A stretch of DNA of 64,000 nucleotides, from assembly GCA_051252415.1 (NCBI GenBank), contig JBPOGA010000007.1:118294-182293 (forward strand), in the 5' to 3' direction. The position numbers and the translations under genes are program-made. Source of the stretch: JBPOFY01 sp051252415. GTDB lineage: Bacteria > Verrucomicrobiota > Verrucomicrobiia > Opitutales > Coraliomargaritaceae. Shown here piece by piece: positions 37,202-46,177 of the stretch (its first letter is position 1; each line of letters begins with the position of its first letter). Below the pieces are notes generated by a model. That model saw nothing but the letters and a program-made list of their open reading frames with translations, was not told the DNA's origin and searched no databases.

Positions 37202-37435
37202 ATGGAAATACTAAAAAATAACAGGGCCTCGGTCCGCATCTGGGCCAACAACCCGGACCATCACCTCTACAATAACAACGGGGTCTGGTGGCTCCACTAC
37301 ACGTCCTACCCGACTCCGCAAACATCCAAGCGGATACGTCAATCGCTTCGCACACGGGACCTCGAGACGGCCCGCGAACAGCGAGATGCGTTTCTGGCAC
37401 ATCTGTTCTTCGAACATAAGGAGGTGGCCGCATGA
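37202..37435 (+). CDS. Small protein with integrase arm-binding-like domain
   Basis: A 77-aa protein with the pattern NGVWWLHYTSYP, RIRQSL and RDLETAREQRDAFL, which is the fold signature of the N-terminal arm-type DNA-binding domain of tyrosine recombinases. No catalytic domain follows. It may be a truncated integrase, a directionality factor or a free-standing DNA-binding protein. It overlaps the next gene by 4 bases (ATGA). Confidence 0.6.
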   Translation: MEILKNNRASVRIWANNPDHHLYNNNGVWWLHYTSYPTPQTSKRIRQSLRTRDLETAREQRDAFLAHLFFEHKEVAA

Positions 37436-38019
37436 GCAAGGATATCTATCATTTCGAACCAGTCATCGAAAACGGCGGGGGTTTCCAAATCAACCAGCGT
37501 GTCTGCGCTGTCTATAAACTCGCAGGCTTCATCCATAAGACCTACCGCAACGCAGCAGGCGTGGAACCAGGCACGCCCGTCTGGATCTACGTGGAGCGAG
37601 GCGGTAAGCTGACAGGAATCGATAGCACGGACTCGGCGGAAGCGGTTCAGGAGCAACTCGGAGGCACGGCAAAGTCAAACGCCACATCGACACAAACAGT
37701 CGGGCACTTACACCGGATGTTCATAGGGCTTCACCGTCAAGGCGGTGAGCCCGTCGACCACGAAATCATCCTAAAGCTACTGGCAACACGACTGGACACC
37801 TTCACCGTGACCGAAACGATCGGCTACTATAAGGGGGAGCGCGAGCCAACGTTGATCGTGGAAGTGGCAAAGACTAATGGTGCAGATCTGATCCCATTAG
37901 CGAAGGACATCGCCGACGCCTTCGACCAGGATGCCGTCGGCGTCGAATCCAAGGGCATCTATACGCGTGTCTTCGGAGAACGAAGAGACACGTCCGCACT
38001 CACAAAAAAAAGATCGTGA
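37432..38019 (+). CDS. Hypothetical protein, possibly frameshifted at its end
   Basis: A 195-aa protein of unknown family. It is translationally coupled to the arm-binding-like gene by an ATGA overlap. Near the end a run of eight A (38004-38011) precedes a stop at 38019. In the +1 frame the reading continues without interruption from that run to a stop at 38113 (ending SFDEIDAETQVWWLNRY), which looks like the natural C-terminus. Loss of one A, or slippage at the A run, would explain this. Confidence 0.6.
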   Translation: MSKDIYHFEPVIENGGGFQINQRVCAVYKLAGFIHKTYRNAAGVEPGTPVWIYVERGGKLTGIDSTDSAEAVQEQLGGTAKSNATSTQTVGHLHRMFIGLHRQGGEPVDHEIILKLLATRLDTFTVTETIGYYKGEREPTLIVEVAKTNGADLIPLAKDIADAFDQDAVGVESKGIYTRVFGERRDTSALTKKRS

Positions 38020-38129
38020 GAAACTAAAAAGTTTCACCAGTGCCCCCGGCGCAGGCCAGTCATTTGATGAGATCGACGCCGAGACGCAAGTATGGTGGCT
38101 GAACCGATACTAGAAAGGACACATTTGTA

Positions 38130-39164
38130 ATGAACAAACTCGATCAAATTAGTGACAGCGTAAATACAGAGGCCATCGCGCAGCCAGCCATCGGCGATGC
38201 GGATACCGACTTTACTATATTTTACTCCGAATTACCCTTTTGGGGCATTCAGAGCTTTAGGCGGAAGGTCATCTATTCCCTCATCAACGGAGTGTGCGCG
38301 GCGGAGCTCATACCCAAAATAGCTGCAGACATATTTAAGAGACTTCAGCCCGTTGGAGAAATACTTTTCCCGTTCCTCGAACAAATCGAGGAGTATTATG
38401 AACAATATTTGGCGGTCCGACACTCCCGACATCAACGGGTTCAAGCTCTAGCGGTAGCGGTTCACCAGACATTACTCTCCGATCGGTTGGGCTTGGCTCG
38501 GATGAAAGACTCGATCGACGAACAGTCTTGGTGTGCCTTTGCCTTTTGTATCGGTGCGCTCGCTCGACAGCGTGGATCGATCATCGCAAAGCATCAGATC
38601 GAAAAATACAACAGCCGTTACGATCATGCCGAAAGCTATCTTTTCGCTTATGTGGCCTCCCGCAAATGCAAGCACTACTACCATTCGGTCAGAGATCCCA
38701 TGCTGCGTTTCCTCGCGGCCTGCTACCCGACGACACCCATGGAAGCCGATGCGATCTGTGAAACCTTTGTCAAGGTATACCAAAGCCAGGCTAGGTCAGG
38801 CACTTCGATAAACTTAACAGAATATTTCGATGAATTTCACCTCGAAGGGATACGCTGGGCGACTGAAGAGCCTGAACGCGTAGCGGTTTTGATTAATGAT
38901 ATCGAAACGAACATATCCAAGGGAATCGCGAAGGAAAACGTCCGCTTATTTAAAGAATACATCGGCGAGGATCCGTCATCATGGACGCTGCCTCAGGTCC
39001 GTATCGGTATAAAGGCATTGGTTGCCAAGCAACAAAGCCACATCATCGACGGCAAGGCCAGTGAGGTAAAACGGATCCACGACCTAGCCTTCCTACAGCG
39101 TATACTCGATGGTGCGTTTTGGAGCGGACTCTACATAGGAGGGGCTGAGGCATTTAATGTTTAG
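38130..39164 (+). CDS. Hypothetical protein
   Basis: A 344-aa mostly helical protein with no recognised domain. A GAAAGGA ribosome-binding site lies about ten bases upstream of the ATG. Cysteines are scattered and form no clear motif. It follows the two small genes in the same direction and probably shares their transcript. Confidence 0.65.
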   Translation: MNKLDQISDSVNTEAIAQPAIGDADTDFTIFYSELPFWGIQSFRRKVIYSLINGVCAAELIPKIAADIFKRLQPVGEILFPFLEQIEEYYEQYLAVRHSRHQRVQALAVAVHQTLLSDRLGLARMKDSIDEQSWCAFAFCIGALARQRGSIIAKHQIEKYNSRYDHAESYLFAYVASRKCKHYYHSVRDPMLRFLAACYPTTPMEADAICETFVKVYQSQARSGTSINLTEYFDEFHLEGIRWATEEPERVAVLINDIETNISKGIAKENVRLFKEYIGEDPSSWTLPQVRIGIKALVAKQQSHIIDGKASEVKRIHDLAFLQRILDGAFWSGLYIGGAEAFNV

Positions 39165-39216
39165 CGAACGATCCAGGAACGACGAGACAGGGAGACCCAG
39201 AATCTCAACATAGCAT

Positions 39217-39233
39217 AGGACAGGCATTGTCCT
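39217..39233. promoter_or_regulatory. Inverted repeat AGGACA-N5-TGTCCT
   Basis: A perfect 6-bp inverted repeat with a 5-base spacer lies 24 bases before the DUF932-like ATG, close to a TATATACT sequence that could be a -10 element. It may be an operator; no second copy was found. Confidence 0.35.
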
Positions 39234-39256
39234 CCCCCGCTGTATATACTGGTTTC

Positions 39257-40213
39257 ATGGCTAGAAATACAAATCTGGAGACGATTCTTTTCCCTGTAAA
39301 CCTGGACCCGATCCATTTGGGTGAGAATGAGGGAGTCAAGCGCAAGAAGATACCAAGATACCGTGCGGTCGTTCGCAAAGATCGCAATGATCGCAATGAT
39401 CGCAATGAAGTCCTCTCCATTGTATCGCTGCAATACGAGCTTCTGCTCAATTCAAAGGCGATCGAGATGGGCAAGGCGGCCTTCAATTCTCTCTTTCCAG
39501 ACACAGCTCCGGAGAACTTCAAAATATACGACATCAAGACGACACGAAGCGGATCAGCTTGTGCGATTGATCTCATCGACCCTGCATGGCGAACCGATGT
39601 GTGGGAACAGGAGACTTGGCTGCCATTCCTGAGGGTTTCCAACAGTTACAACCGCTCTCGAGCCCTGACTTTTGATTTCGGATTCGTTCGCAAACTCTGC
39701 GAGAATGGGATGATTTTCAACAAAAAGACAGTGCGGGCAAAATACACGCATACTAGAGGAAACTTGGACATTGATTTTGCTAGTAACCCCGAATTTCGAG
39801 GCCTTAAAAGTTTAGAGCAGGAGTTCATCGCTCATTTACGTTTTTTAAACGAAATCGAAGTTAAGAAAGCTCAACTTCCCGCGACAGCTCTCTACTTTCT
39901 AGATCTTAACTTCAACTTGAGTTCAAACGATCTGCCCCGAAAGAAGCGGGAAGCAAAACGCTTCACCCACGTCTCGAAGGAGTTACTGCGATTAACGGGC
40001 GAATACCATACAGATCAAGCGTCAAACCTCTACACGGCACTCAACATAGCAACAGACTTCGCGTCCCACTCCGCCCGCCTCGCAGGGAACTTCGCCACAC
40101 CCACTTCGCTACAAGACAAGGTCGGAAAACGCTCCCGGTTACTGCATGTGGCCCTATCTGAGCAGAAGGTTCTCGAAGAACTGATCAAAGACCAATTGGA
40201 GCTTTTCAACTGA
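39257..40213 (+). CDS. DUF932-like protein
   Basis: A 318-aa protein from the ATG at 39257. An earlier TTG at 39227 is possible but would place the inverted repeat at 39217-39233 partly inside the gene. The segment DFGFVRKLCENGM followed by KYTHTRGN is typical of DUF932 proteins carried by phages, plasmids and integrative elements. Their function is not known. Near the N-terminus a 9-bp unit is repeated three times in frame (39380-39406), encoding DRN three times. Confidence 0.65.
   Translation: MARNTNLETILFPVNLDPIHLGENEGVKRKKIPRYRAVVRKDRNDRNDRNEVLSIVSLQYELLLNSKAIEMGKAAFNSLFPDTAPENFKIYDIKTTRSGSACAIDLIDPAWRTDVWEQETWLPFLRVSNSYNRSRALTFDFGFVRKLCENGMIFNKKTVRAKYTHTRGNLDIDFASNPEFRGLKSLEQEFIAHLRFLNEIEVKKAQLPATALYFLDLNFNLSSNDLPRKKREAKRFTHVSKELLRLTGEYHTDQASNLYTALNIATDFASHSARLAGNFATPTSLQDKVGKRSRLLHVALSEQKVLEELIKDQLELFN
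39380..39406 (+). repeat. Three tandem 9-bp units
   Basis: GATCGCAAT is repeated three times in a row within the DUF932-like gene, adding an Asp-Arg-Asn triplet each time. Confidence 0.9.
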
Positions 40214-40254
40214 TGTTCTACCGAGCTCCTATTTACGCGCTGCTGTCGCTTTAA

Positions 40255-40389
40255 ATCGTCGAATCCAAAGCAACGAGTGACTGGATCTCCCGGCAAAGGA
40301 AACTCCAAAACATTGGAATTCCGCGTGACGATGACGACTTCCCCTCCTACGAATACAAAGCCAAACGTTTTAACTGCTGCTTTGAGTAA
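40255..40389 (+). pseudogene. Possible 3' remnant of a lost gene
   Basis: An open frame without a start codon reads a plausible protein tail, including KLQNIGIPRDDDDFP and KRFNCCFE before a TAA. Family unknown. It lies just before the duplicated 41-bp start of the DUF2779 gene, consistent with a rearranged junction. Confidence 0.25.
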
Positions 40390-40416
40390 TTAAAGCCAGA
40401 CACCAGATACCCGAAC

Positions 40417-40457
40417 ATGCGCAGACTCTCAAAATCCAAACTCATCGCCTTCCGGCA
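40417..40457 (+). repeat. 41-bp copy of the DUF2779 gene start
   Basis: These 41 bases are identical to 42401-42441, the start codon and first codons of the DUF2779 nuclease gene. After 40457 the sequence departs. The 1.94 kb between the two copies holds four small genes and looks inserted or duplicated in. Confidence 0.9.
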
Positions 40458-40628
40458 TGGTGGCACTGGGGCACCCTCTGAGATCGTAGAACAAAGAGCA
40501 TAGCTCACTACTTTTACTAAATCTAACTAATAGGACTTGACTCAATGCCTAAATCGAAGTGACATACACGTGTTCAATCACGAACAAAGGTAACAGTGCA
40601 CCGACCTCACGGGTGCCAAATCAGACAA

Positions 40629-41018
40629 ATGAAAAATTATACTATTACAGCGGACAATCGCCGTCCGCTTAAATTCAGTGGCGTAAAACTAGGGTCTAAT
40701 GATGACTCTTCGATCTCGGAAATTAGTAACGAATTAGCACAAGTTAATGCCGATTGGTTCACAAGGCTCACCCTCTACAAGACAGAAGGTGGCAAAATAG
40801 TTCTCCACTCCGAAAAAATATTCTCTGCGAGGGTTACACAATACCCTCAAGTGAAGGATAGCGCCAGCTCACTGGAAGTGCATGATTCCGTCGAAGCATA
40901 CCTTGCTTCGGCTCTTAATAAAAAGGGCGAATATGGGCGTGCTACCTGTGCGCTCATGAATAACGTAGCAGATAACAACCCAGAACTCGAAGAGCACTGG
41001 GCTGAATCTATCGATTAA
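40629..41018 (+). CDS. Hypothetical protein
   Basis: A 129-aa protein from the ATG at 40629 (a GTG at 40596 is an alternative). It opens MKNYTITADNRRPLKFSG and contains WFTRLTLYKTEGGKIVLHSE, a strand-rich arrangement. Not recognised. First of a group of four small genes ending in an HNH protein. Confidence 0.55.
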   Translation: MKNYTITADNRRPLKFSGVKLGSNDDSSISEISNELAQVNADWFTRLTLYKTEGGKIVLHSEKIFSARVTQYPQVKDSASSLEVHDSVEAYLASALNKKGEYGRATCALMNNVADNNPELEEHWAESID

Positions 41019-41106
41019 CCGGACCGCACGTCGCTTCTAGATGTGTGTCGCTCTGGACGAGTGATATGCGTCGCGTGCGCGTGCACCACAAACGAAAGGA
41101 TAATCG

Positions 41107-41307
41107 ATGAAGCACAAAGCTGCTACAATGGAGGCGGTCCTCGGCCGCAAGCCTAACGATCCCATCATGCACTACGAAGTTAAGTGCTTAGCTGATACGG
41201 GCATCGCTAGTTCTCGCTCTGATACATATAAATTACGTGGCCGTGAGTATGTCGAACTTGGGAATATAGGCACTTCTAATCAACGCTCAACCTGGAGGAC
41301 TGAATGA
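41107..41307 (+). CDS. Small hypothetical protein
   Basis: A 66-aa protein with a GAAAGGA ribosome-binding site directly upstream. It overlaps the next gene at TGAATGATG. No domain is recognised; the tight coupling to a small gene and an HNH gene is the main support. Confidence 0.5.
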   Translation: MKHKAATMEAVLGRKPNDPIMHYEVKCLADTGIASSRSDTYKLRGREYVELGNIGTSNQRSTWRTE

Positions 41308-41603
41308 TGGAAATCCAGTTAACCAGACATGCCGTCAAACGTGCACACGAAAGGCTCTCTTTGAAAAAGAGAGCGATTTGTCGCAATGCTAAACTCGCAT
41401 TAGCACGTGGCGATTCAATCAATGCAAGCCCCCAATCCGACCCATGGATTCTAGGGAATCATCCATCGATTACCTCAGGGTGCGAAATCCGCAAATACGG
41501 GAACGCTTATTATGTCTTCGAGCATTCGAAGACGTCCATAAGCCTGATCACCGTAATACTTATAAACTGCCAGAAAGGAGGTGATGATGAACACGCTATC
41601 TAA
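41304..41603 (+). CDS. Small mobile-element-type protein
   Basis: A 99-aa protein with a GGAGG ribosome-binding site at 41294-41298. It begins with LTRHAVKRAHERL and later has YYVFEHSKTSISLITVI, resembling small phage and mobile-element proteins of unknown function with a KHAxxRxxER start. It overlaps the HNH gene by about 20 bases. Confidence 0.55.
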   Translation: MMEIQLTRHAVKRAHERLSLKKRAICRNAKLALARGDSINASPQSDPWILGNHPSITSGCEIRKYGNAYYVFEHSKTSISLITVILINCQKGGDDEHAI

Positions 41604-42003
41604 TGGCGACAAAGCCTACATCGCTTTTCTTACAGGCAATAGTTGCCACGCTCATGTTTGGACGTTATTATCGATCTACGGTGCGGACAAGATGTATGGT
41701 GGAACCGGTGCCCCCACTCACCTCTCTCCTGAAGAGCAGGATGAGTGGTTAGAAATGTGGGAATTGCAGTATGCGGACCCACGCTGGAAGGAGCTTCGAG
41801 ATCGAATGGTGAATGAAAATAAATGCTGCGCAAAATGTGGAAACACTCAGCAACTTGAGGTTCATCATACAGTCTATCACCGTGACAAACTGTTGTGGGA
41901 ATACGAGGATACATCCCTCCAAGTGCTTTGCAAAAAATGCCACCTAGGAGAGCATGGACTAACTATCCGATCAGACGGGTCTATAGATAAGATAGATTCA
42001 TAA
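41584..42003 (+). CDS. HNH endonuclease-like protein
   Basis: A 139-aa protein. The HNH core is seen as CAKCGN, LEVHHTVYH and CKKCH: two Cys pairs hold zinc and the HH is the catalytic start. An N-terminal region with PEEQDEWLEMWE precedes it. AAGGAGG at 41576-41582 supports the ATG at 41584 (an adjacent ATG at 41587 is also possible). It ends just before a strong terminator. Confidence 0.75.
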   Translation: MMNTLSNGDKAYIAFLTGNSCHAHVWTLLSIYGADKMYGGTGAPTHLSPEEQDEWLEMWELQYADPRWKELRDRMVNENKCCAKCGNTQQLEVHHTVYHRDKLLWEYEDTSLQVLCKKCHLGEHGLTIRSDGSIDKIDS

Positions 42004-42008
42004 AACCG

Positions 42009-42045
42009 AAAGGGGTGATCGAATCACATCGGTCATCCCTTTTTC
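42009..42045 (+). terminator. Rho-independent terminator
   Basis: A 13-bp stem with two G-U pairs closes an 8-base loop and is followed by a T-rich run, right after the HNH gene stop. It ends the four-gene cassette. Confidence 0.8.
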
Positions 42046-42057
42046 TTTGCAACCTCA

Positions 42058-42162
42058 GACATTCTGCAATTAACAGGGCGCGGACTGGATCGACCCACGC
42101 ACCGCGTGCACACCCTCAAAGGCAACGGCGAGAGCCATCGGCTCAAAGACGAAAAAACATGA
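42058..42162 (+). pseudogene. Possible IstB (IS21 ATPase) 3' remnant
   Basis: A 34-codon open frame without a start reads a tail ending GNGESHRLKDEKT then TGA, resembling the C-terminus of IstB-type ATPases of IS21 elements (a G-x-S-x-R-x-K ending). No IstA or element ends were seen, so this would be a scar. Confidence 0.3.
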
Positions 42163-42400
42163 GACAGGAAATCACACCCTTAGTGACTCTGACAGTTTAC
42201 AATCCGGGATAAAACCCCACTGCTATCCGAAATATACACATTAGATACGACCTAATGATTACATACTTCTAGCCTACTGTCAGATATCTATTAGTCTTAA
42301 CAGCTAAACGCATAGTATAACAGGATGGTGGCGAATTAGCGCTGTCCATAAATAGAGTAGACAGCTAATGTCCCACCTTAATTGCTAAGTTTAACCCCAA
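42163..42400. other. Upstream region of the DUF2779 gene
   Basis: No gene seen. A partial form of the recurring motif (ATGTCCCACC at 42368-42377) lies 23 bases before the start codon. Confidence 0.4.
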
Positions 42401-43891
42401 ATGCGCAGACTCTCAAAATCCAAACTCATCGCCTTCCGGCAATGCCCGAAACGGCTCTGGCTGGAGCTTCACAAGCCGGAGCTCCGAGATGACAGTGGCT
42501 CGCAAGCGGCATTCAACATCGGCTACCAGGTAGGAGACATCGCACAGAAGGTCTTCGATCCAGACGGGACAGGCATCAACGTGGATCCCAATGATATTGG
42601 CTGGGATGAATCTGCGGCTCAAACAGAGGCATCGCTACAAGCTGGCGCTGGCCCTGTCTTCGAAGCGCTCTTGAGTATCCCGGGATCACTCGCCCTGGCG
42701 GATGTCATGCTGCCAGACCTCTCTTCTAACGCACTCCGCTGGCAGATGATCGAGGTCAAGTCTTCGACCGGCGTGAAAGACTACCACCGTGATGATGTGG
42801 CAATTCAAACTTACATTGCCGAGCGCAGTGGGATCGCGCTATCTAAAGTCGGGGTCGCACATATCAACAATCAGTTCGTCTATCCCGGCAACGAAGACTA
42901 CGATGGTCTGCTGCATGTGGAAGATCTTACCAAGGAAGCGAAAGGCCGGCACGCGGAAGTGGAACAGTGGATTGCAGACGCACAGTCAACCGCGGCACTG
43001 GAAGACGAGCCCATCAAGGAGGTCGGAGGCCATTGCAGCGAGCCCTTCACCTGCGGATTCTGTGACTACTGCTGGAAGGACGTGCCTCAACCGGAGATCC
43101 CCACAAACATCCTCCCCCGCATTCATGCGAATAAAGTGAATGACTGGGAGAGCCGTGGTATCACCGAGCTGCGCGATGCACCAGACAATGAAATCAACCC
43201 GATCCAACAACGGGTCAAGACAGCCACCCTCTCCGGTGAGACCTACTTTGATGCAACCGGCGCGGCAGCAGCACTCGCAGGCAAGGCAACCCCCGCCTAC
43301 TTCCTAGACTTTGAAACAGTCACGTTCCCTGTGCCGATCTGGAAAGGCACCCGCCCCTACCAACAACTCACCTTCCAGTTCAGCCTGCACCGGGTCGATG
43401 AAGACGGCACACTGCATCATTCTAAGTTCCTCGATCTTTCCGGCAATGATCCACGCGAAGCCTTCGTGCAAGCAATGCTCAAAGACTGTGGCACGTTTGG
43501 CCCGATTCACGTCTATAGCGCTCCCTTCGAGAATACACGGATCAAAGAACTGGCGGACGCCTTTCCGCAGTATGCGAGCAAGCTGCATGCTCTCCTCCCG
43601 CGTATCGTCGATCTATTGCCGATCGCACGAAACTATTACTACCACCCCAGTCAACGCGGCAGTTGGAGTATCAAAGGAGTGCTGCCTGCGATCTGCCCCG
43701 AACTTAGCTACGCCGACCTGGAAGACGTGCAACACGGCCTAGCCGCAGTCGATGCCTACAAGGAAGCGATCGCCCCTGACACCACACCAGAGCGCAAGGA
43801 AACCCTCCGTGAGCAACTCCTTAAGTATTGCGAACTCGACACCCTAGCCACCGTCAAGATCTGGGAATTCTTCAAAGGAACCTCAGACTAA
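42401..43891 (+). CDS. DUF2779 nuclease (Cas4-like plus DEDD exonuclease)
   Basis: A 496-aa protein of two nuclease-like halves. The N-terminal half is Cas4-like: C15 together with C212, C218, C221 and C224 could hold a 4Fe-4S cluster, and E118-V-K120 (IEVKSS) is the PD-(D/E)XK end. The C-terminal half is RNase H-like/DEDD: YFLDFET with D303 and E305, and a final LLKYCELDT. DUF2779 proteins are common in accessory regions, and a role in DNA end processing is plausible. Its first 41 bases are duplicated at 40417-40457. Confidence 0.82.
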   Translation: MRRLSKSKLIAFRQCPKRLWLELHKPELRDDSGSQAAFNIGYQVGDIAQKVFDPDGTGINVDPNDIGWDESAAQTEASLQAGAGPVFEALLSIPGSLALADVMLPDLSSNALRWQMIEVKSSTGVKDYHRDDVAIQTYIAERSGIALSKVGVAHINNQFVYPGNEDYDGLLHVEDLTKEAKGRHAEVEQWIADAQSTAALEDEPIKEVGGHCSEPFTCGFCDYCWKDVPQPEIPTNILPRIHANKVNDWESRGITELRDAPDNEINPIQQRVKTATLSGETYFDATGAAAALAGKATPAYFLDFETVTFPVPIWKGTRPYQQLTFQFSLHRVDEDGTLHHSKFLDLSGNDPREAFVQAMLKDCGTFGPIHVYSAPFENTRIKELADAFPQYASKLHALLPRIVDLLPIARNYYYHPSQRGSWSIKGVLPAICPELSYADLEDVQHGLAAVDAYKEAIAPDTTPERKETLREQLLKYCELDTLATVKIWEFFKGTSD

Positions 43892-43918
43892 GCCCAGAGA
43901 ACATCTCATACACCTATC

Positions 43919-44698
43919 ATGACACTCCGCATAGCAACTTGGAATATTGAACGCCCGCAGACGGGCCAAACTGAGAAGATCGACGCACTGGTTGCCCGGA
44001 TGCAGGCGATCGATGCGGACATCTGGATACTGACTGAAGCACATGCGGGCGTGAGCCCGGGCAGTGACTATAGCTGCGTCGCCACGACCACGATCAATAA
44101 CTCACTCACGCATACGCTAGGAGAGAACCGAACCTCCATCTGGTCGCGTCTTCCCATCAATGCACCAATCGAGACACACGATCCAGAGACTGCCGTCTGC
44201 GCAGACATTGAGACTCCATTCGGGCCTACCCTCATTTACGGAACCGTGATCCCTTATCATGCAGCAGGCACTAAGTATCCATATCGCAGCTCTAGAGAGG
44301 ACATCACTGGCAAGAAAGCATGGCAACTCCACTATGAGTCAATCGAGCTGCACAAGGCCGATTGGGATAGACTGAGAGCACTGCACCCCGACCATGAGTT
44401 TTGTTGCGGTGGAGATCTTAACCAGAACTGAGATGGCCGACGCTGGTATGGAACGAAGCACGGGCGACAACTGCTCACAGAAGCTCTCGATCAATGCGAC
44501 ATGACCTGTGTGACCGAGGAAGACTTCGTTGCACGAGGAGACTTAGCCAGACGCTCCAACATTGACCATCTCTGCCTAAGCCAGGGACTGACCTCCAAGA
44601 TTCAGGCCGTCGGCGCCTGGGATGTGGAAAACTATGCTCCCAAGAAACAGTTATCAGATCACAACGGAGTGTGGGTGGATCTATACCAGACACACTGA
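43919..44698 (+). pseudogene. Endonuclease/exonuclease/phosphatase gene with internal TGA
   Basis: The frame starts with RIATWNIERP, typical of the metal-dependent EEP nuclease family, and has a GGDLNQN active-site segment at its middle. Directly after this a TGA (44429-44431) interrupts it, and the same frame then continues with DGRRWYGTK, SNIDHLCLS and SDHNGVWVDL, the expected EEP C-terminus with the catalytic D-H pair. The TGA stands where tryptophan is expected (TGG). The partial second copy at 56064-56688 has the same stop, so it predates the duplication. The product is probably inactive. Confidence 0.8.
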
Positions 44699-44712
44699 AA
44701 CGCCAAATCCCC

Positions 44713-45246
44713 ATGTCCTCAACATTAAGCCAGAACAGCCTAAAGCATATCATCGCAGGTTGCCCAGGGAATCTCCCTCGCACTGATAGGCTTCAACAAC
44801 AAATTCGAATTGGAGTTGGTTACCACAACAAATGGTATCGATCACAGAAAGAGCATTGGCTCGGGTGGATCGTCGCCCAAGAATATATGGCAATCGAGAA
44901 GCGGCGCGACATCACATTAATCACAGCACACGAGCGATGGAAGAGACTCAACTGCATTCCGATGATGTTCTGGTTAGCTGAAGCAGCTGGATTGGATGAC
45001 GAATATCTATCAAATGCTGAAGCTATCTCAAAATTAAAGGCTGCAGAGACTGACCATGACTGCCCGCAACACGGAAAAGCAATGAGAGAGGCGCTACCTT
45101 GGGATCTTATTGAGATGGGTTTAATCACAATGCCTCCAGAAATCGAGGAGATCTCATGCGCTACAGCAGATGCAGCCTTCGATAGATTGACCTCACTCAG
45201 GTCCGAATTTCGTAGATTGAAAAACAGAGTGAAGCCCACCCTCTAG
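44713..45246 (+). CDS. Hypothetical protein (block A)
   Basis: A 177-aa protein from the ATG at 44713. It has conserved-looking segments AHERWKRLNCIPMMFWLAEAAGL and DHDCPQHGKAMREALPW (shown here as landmarks, each read separately). A second, broken version of its C-terminal half lies directly downstream (45291-45512). An identical copy is at 56703-57236. Function unknown. Confidence 0.6.
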   Translation: MSSTLSQNSLKHIIAGCPGNLPRTDRLQQQIRIGVGYHNKWYRSQKEHWLGWIVAQEYMAIEKRRDITLITAHERWKRLNCIPMMFWLAEAAGLDDEYLSNAEAISKLKAAETDHDCPQHGKAMREALPWDLIEMGLITMPPEIEEISCATADAAFDRLTSLRSEFRRLKNRVKPTL

Positions 45247-45290
45247 TCAGTTTTAGATGTAGAGGCCGCGGGTGTTGATCATAGATACCT

Positions 45291-45512
45291 TTTTCTGCAG
45301 AAGCCATAGCACTCAGCCATGCAGAAGAAATCCCGCATAACTGTCCACAACACGGGAAAGCAATGCGACAGGCACTTCCGTGGGAGACTTTAGAGGACGC
45401 TTTACGTAAAATGCCTCAGGCTGCAGAAGACCCCATAAAGGAAGTATGCAAGGAGGCCTTCGAACACTTGTGCATCCATCAGCCAAGGCGCAGAAGGCCT
45501 GCGAATCAGTAA
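45291..45512 (+). pseudogene. Fragment of a second copy of the 177-aa protein
   Basis: The frame lacks a start but reads SAEAIALSHAEE and NCPQHGKAMRQALPWE, matching NAEAISKLKAAE and DCPQHGKAMREALPWD of the intact gene just upstream. It ends in TAA at 45512. It is a diverged tandem duplicate that has lost its 5' half. Confidence 0.7.
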
Positions 45513-45528
45513 GTTTATTGATACCCAC

Positions 45529-45547
45529 CCAGCAAATGTCCTACCCT
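45529..45547 (+). promoter_or_regulatory. Recurring motif, copy 3 (before VWA gene A)
   Basis: AGCAAATGTCCTACCCT after a C-rich stretch, 19 bases before the VWA start. Here the small MSYP frame is in phase with the VWA gene, so it could even be its start (ATG at 45536). Confidence 0.45.
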
Positions 45548-45565
45548 ATCGGTTACATTGGGATC

Positions 45566-46165
45566 ATGGAAAATGACCTAACTGAAATCGCCTTCATTCT
45601 CGACCGAAGTGGCTCCATGAGCTCCATGGCCCAGGAAGCCATTGGCGGCTTTAACGCCTTCATCGAGAAACAGAAAGAGGAACCTGGGGAAGCGAACATC
45701 TCACTGATCCTCTTTGATCATGAATACCTACCAACCTGCACGGCGACACCGGTTGACGATATGCCTCTCTTATCGGATACTGATTATGTGCCACGTGGAA
45801 TGACCGCGCTGCTGGATGCCATGGGACGAACAATCGATGATCTAGGAAAACGACTTGCTGACCTGCCCGAGTCCGAGCGCCCAGAGGACGTGATCGTTGT
45901 CACACTGACCGATGGACTTGAGAATTCGAGTAACGATTACACTCACTCTAAGGTTGCTGAAATGATCAAACACCAACGCGAAAAGTATAACTGGGAGTTC
46001 CTCTTCCTGGGAGCCGATCTCGCCTCCACTGAGCAGGCAGAGATGTTGAATATCCCGAGAAGTCACTCCGTCCAGTATGCCAATGTAAGCGAAGGCATCC
46101 ATAGTTCCTCGCTGCATATTTCCGAACGCCGCCGACGCAACAAATCGAATAAAATTGGATTCTAA
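45566..46165 (+). CDS. VWA domain protein (block A)
   Basis: A 199-aa von Willebrand factor A protein with a full metal-ion site: DRSGSM near residue 12, GMTALLDAM near residue 75 and LTDGLEN near residue 115. The C-terminus is basic (ERRRRNKSNK). VWA domains bind partner proteins, often ATPases or chaperones. Start options are the ATG at 45566, the in-frame ATG at 45536 inside the recurring motif, and one at 45446; the domain begins right after 45566. The copy at 57556 differs at several residues while flanking DNA is almost unchanged. Confidence 0.85.
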   Translation: MENDLTEIAFILDRSGSMSSMAQEAIGGFNAFIEKQKEEPGEANISLILFDHEYLPTCTATPVDDMPLLSDTDYVPRGMTALLDAMGRTIDDLGKRLADLPESERPEDVIVVTLTDGLENSSNDYTHSKVAEMIKHQREKYNWEFLFLGADLASTEQAEMLNIPRSHSVQYANVSEGIHSSSLHISERRRRNKSNKIGF

Positions 46166-46177
46166 AACGACACTACC

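Noticed and set aside
37005..37439. Leftward 144-codon frame at the left edge of the putative element
   Set aside because: Overlaps the arm-binding-like gene on the other strand; composition is rich in Cys, Arg and Pro as in shadow frames.
44429..44431. Use of TGA as tryptophan throughout the organism
   Set aside because: Many intact genes in the window end normally at TGA, and they use TGG for Trp.
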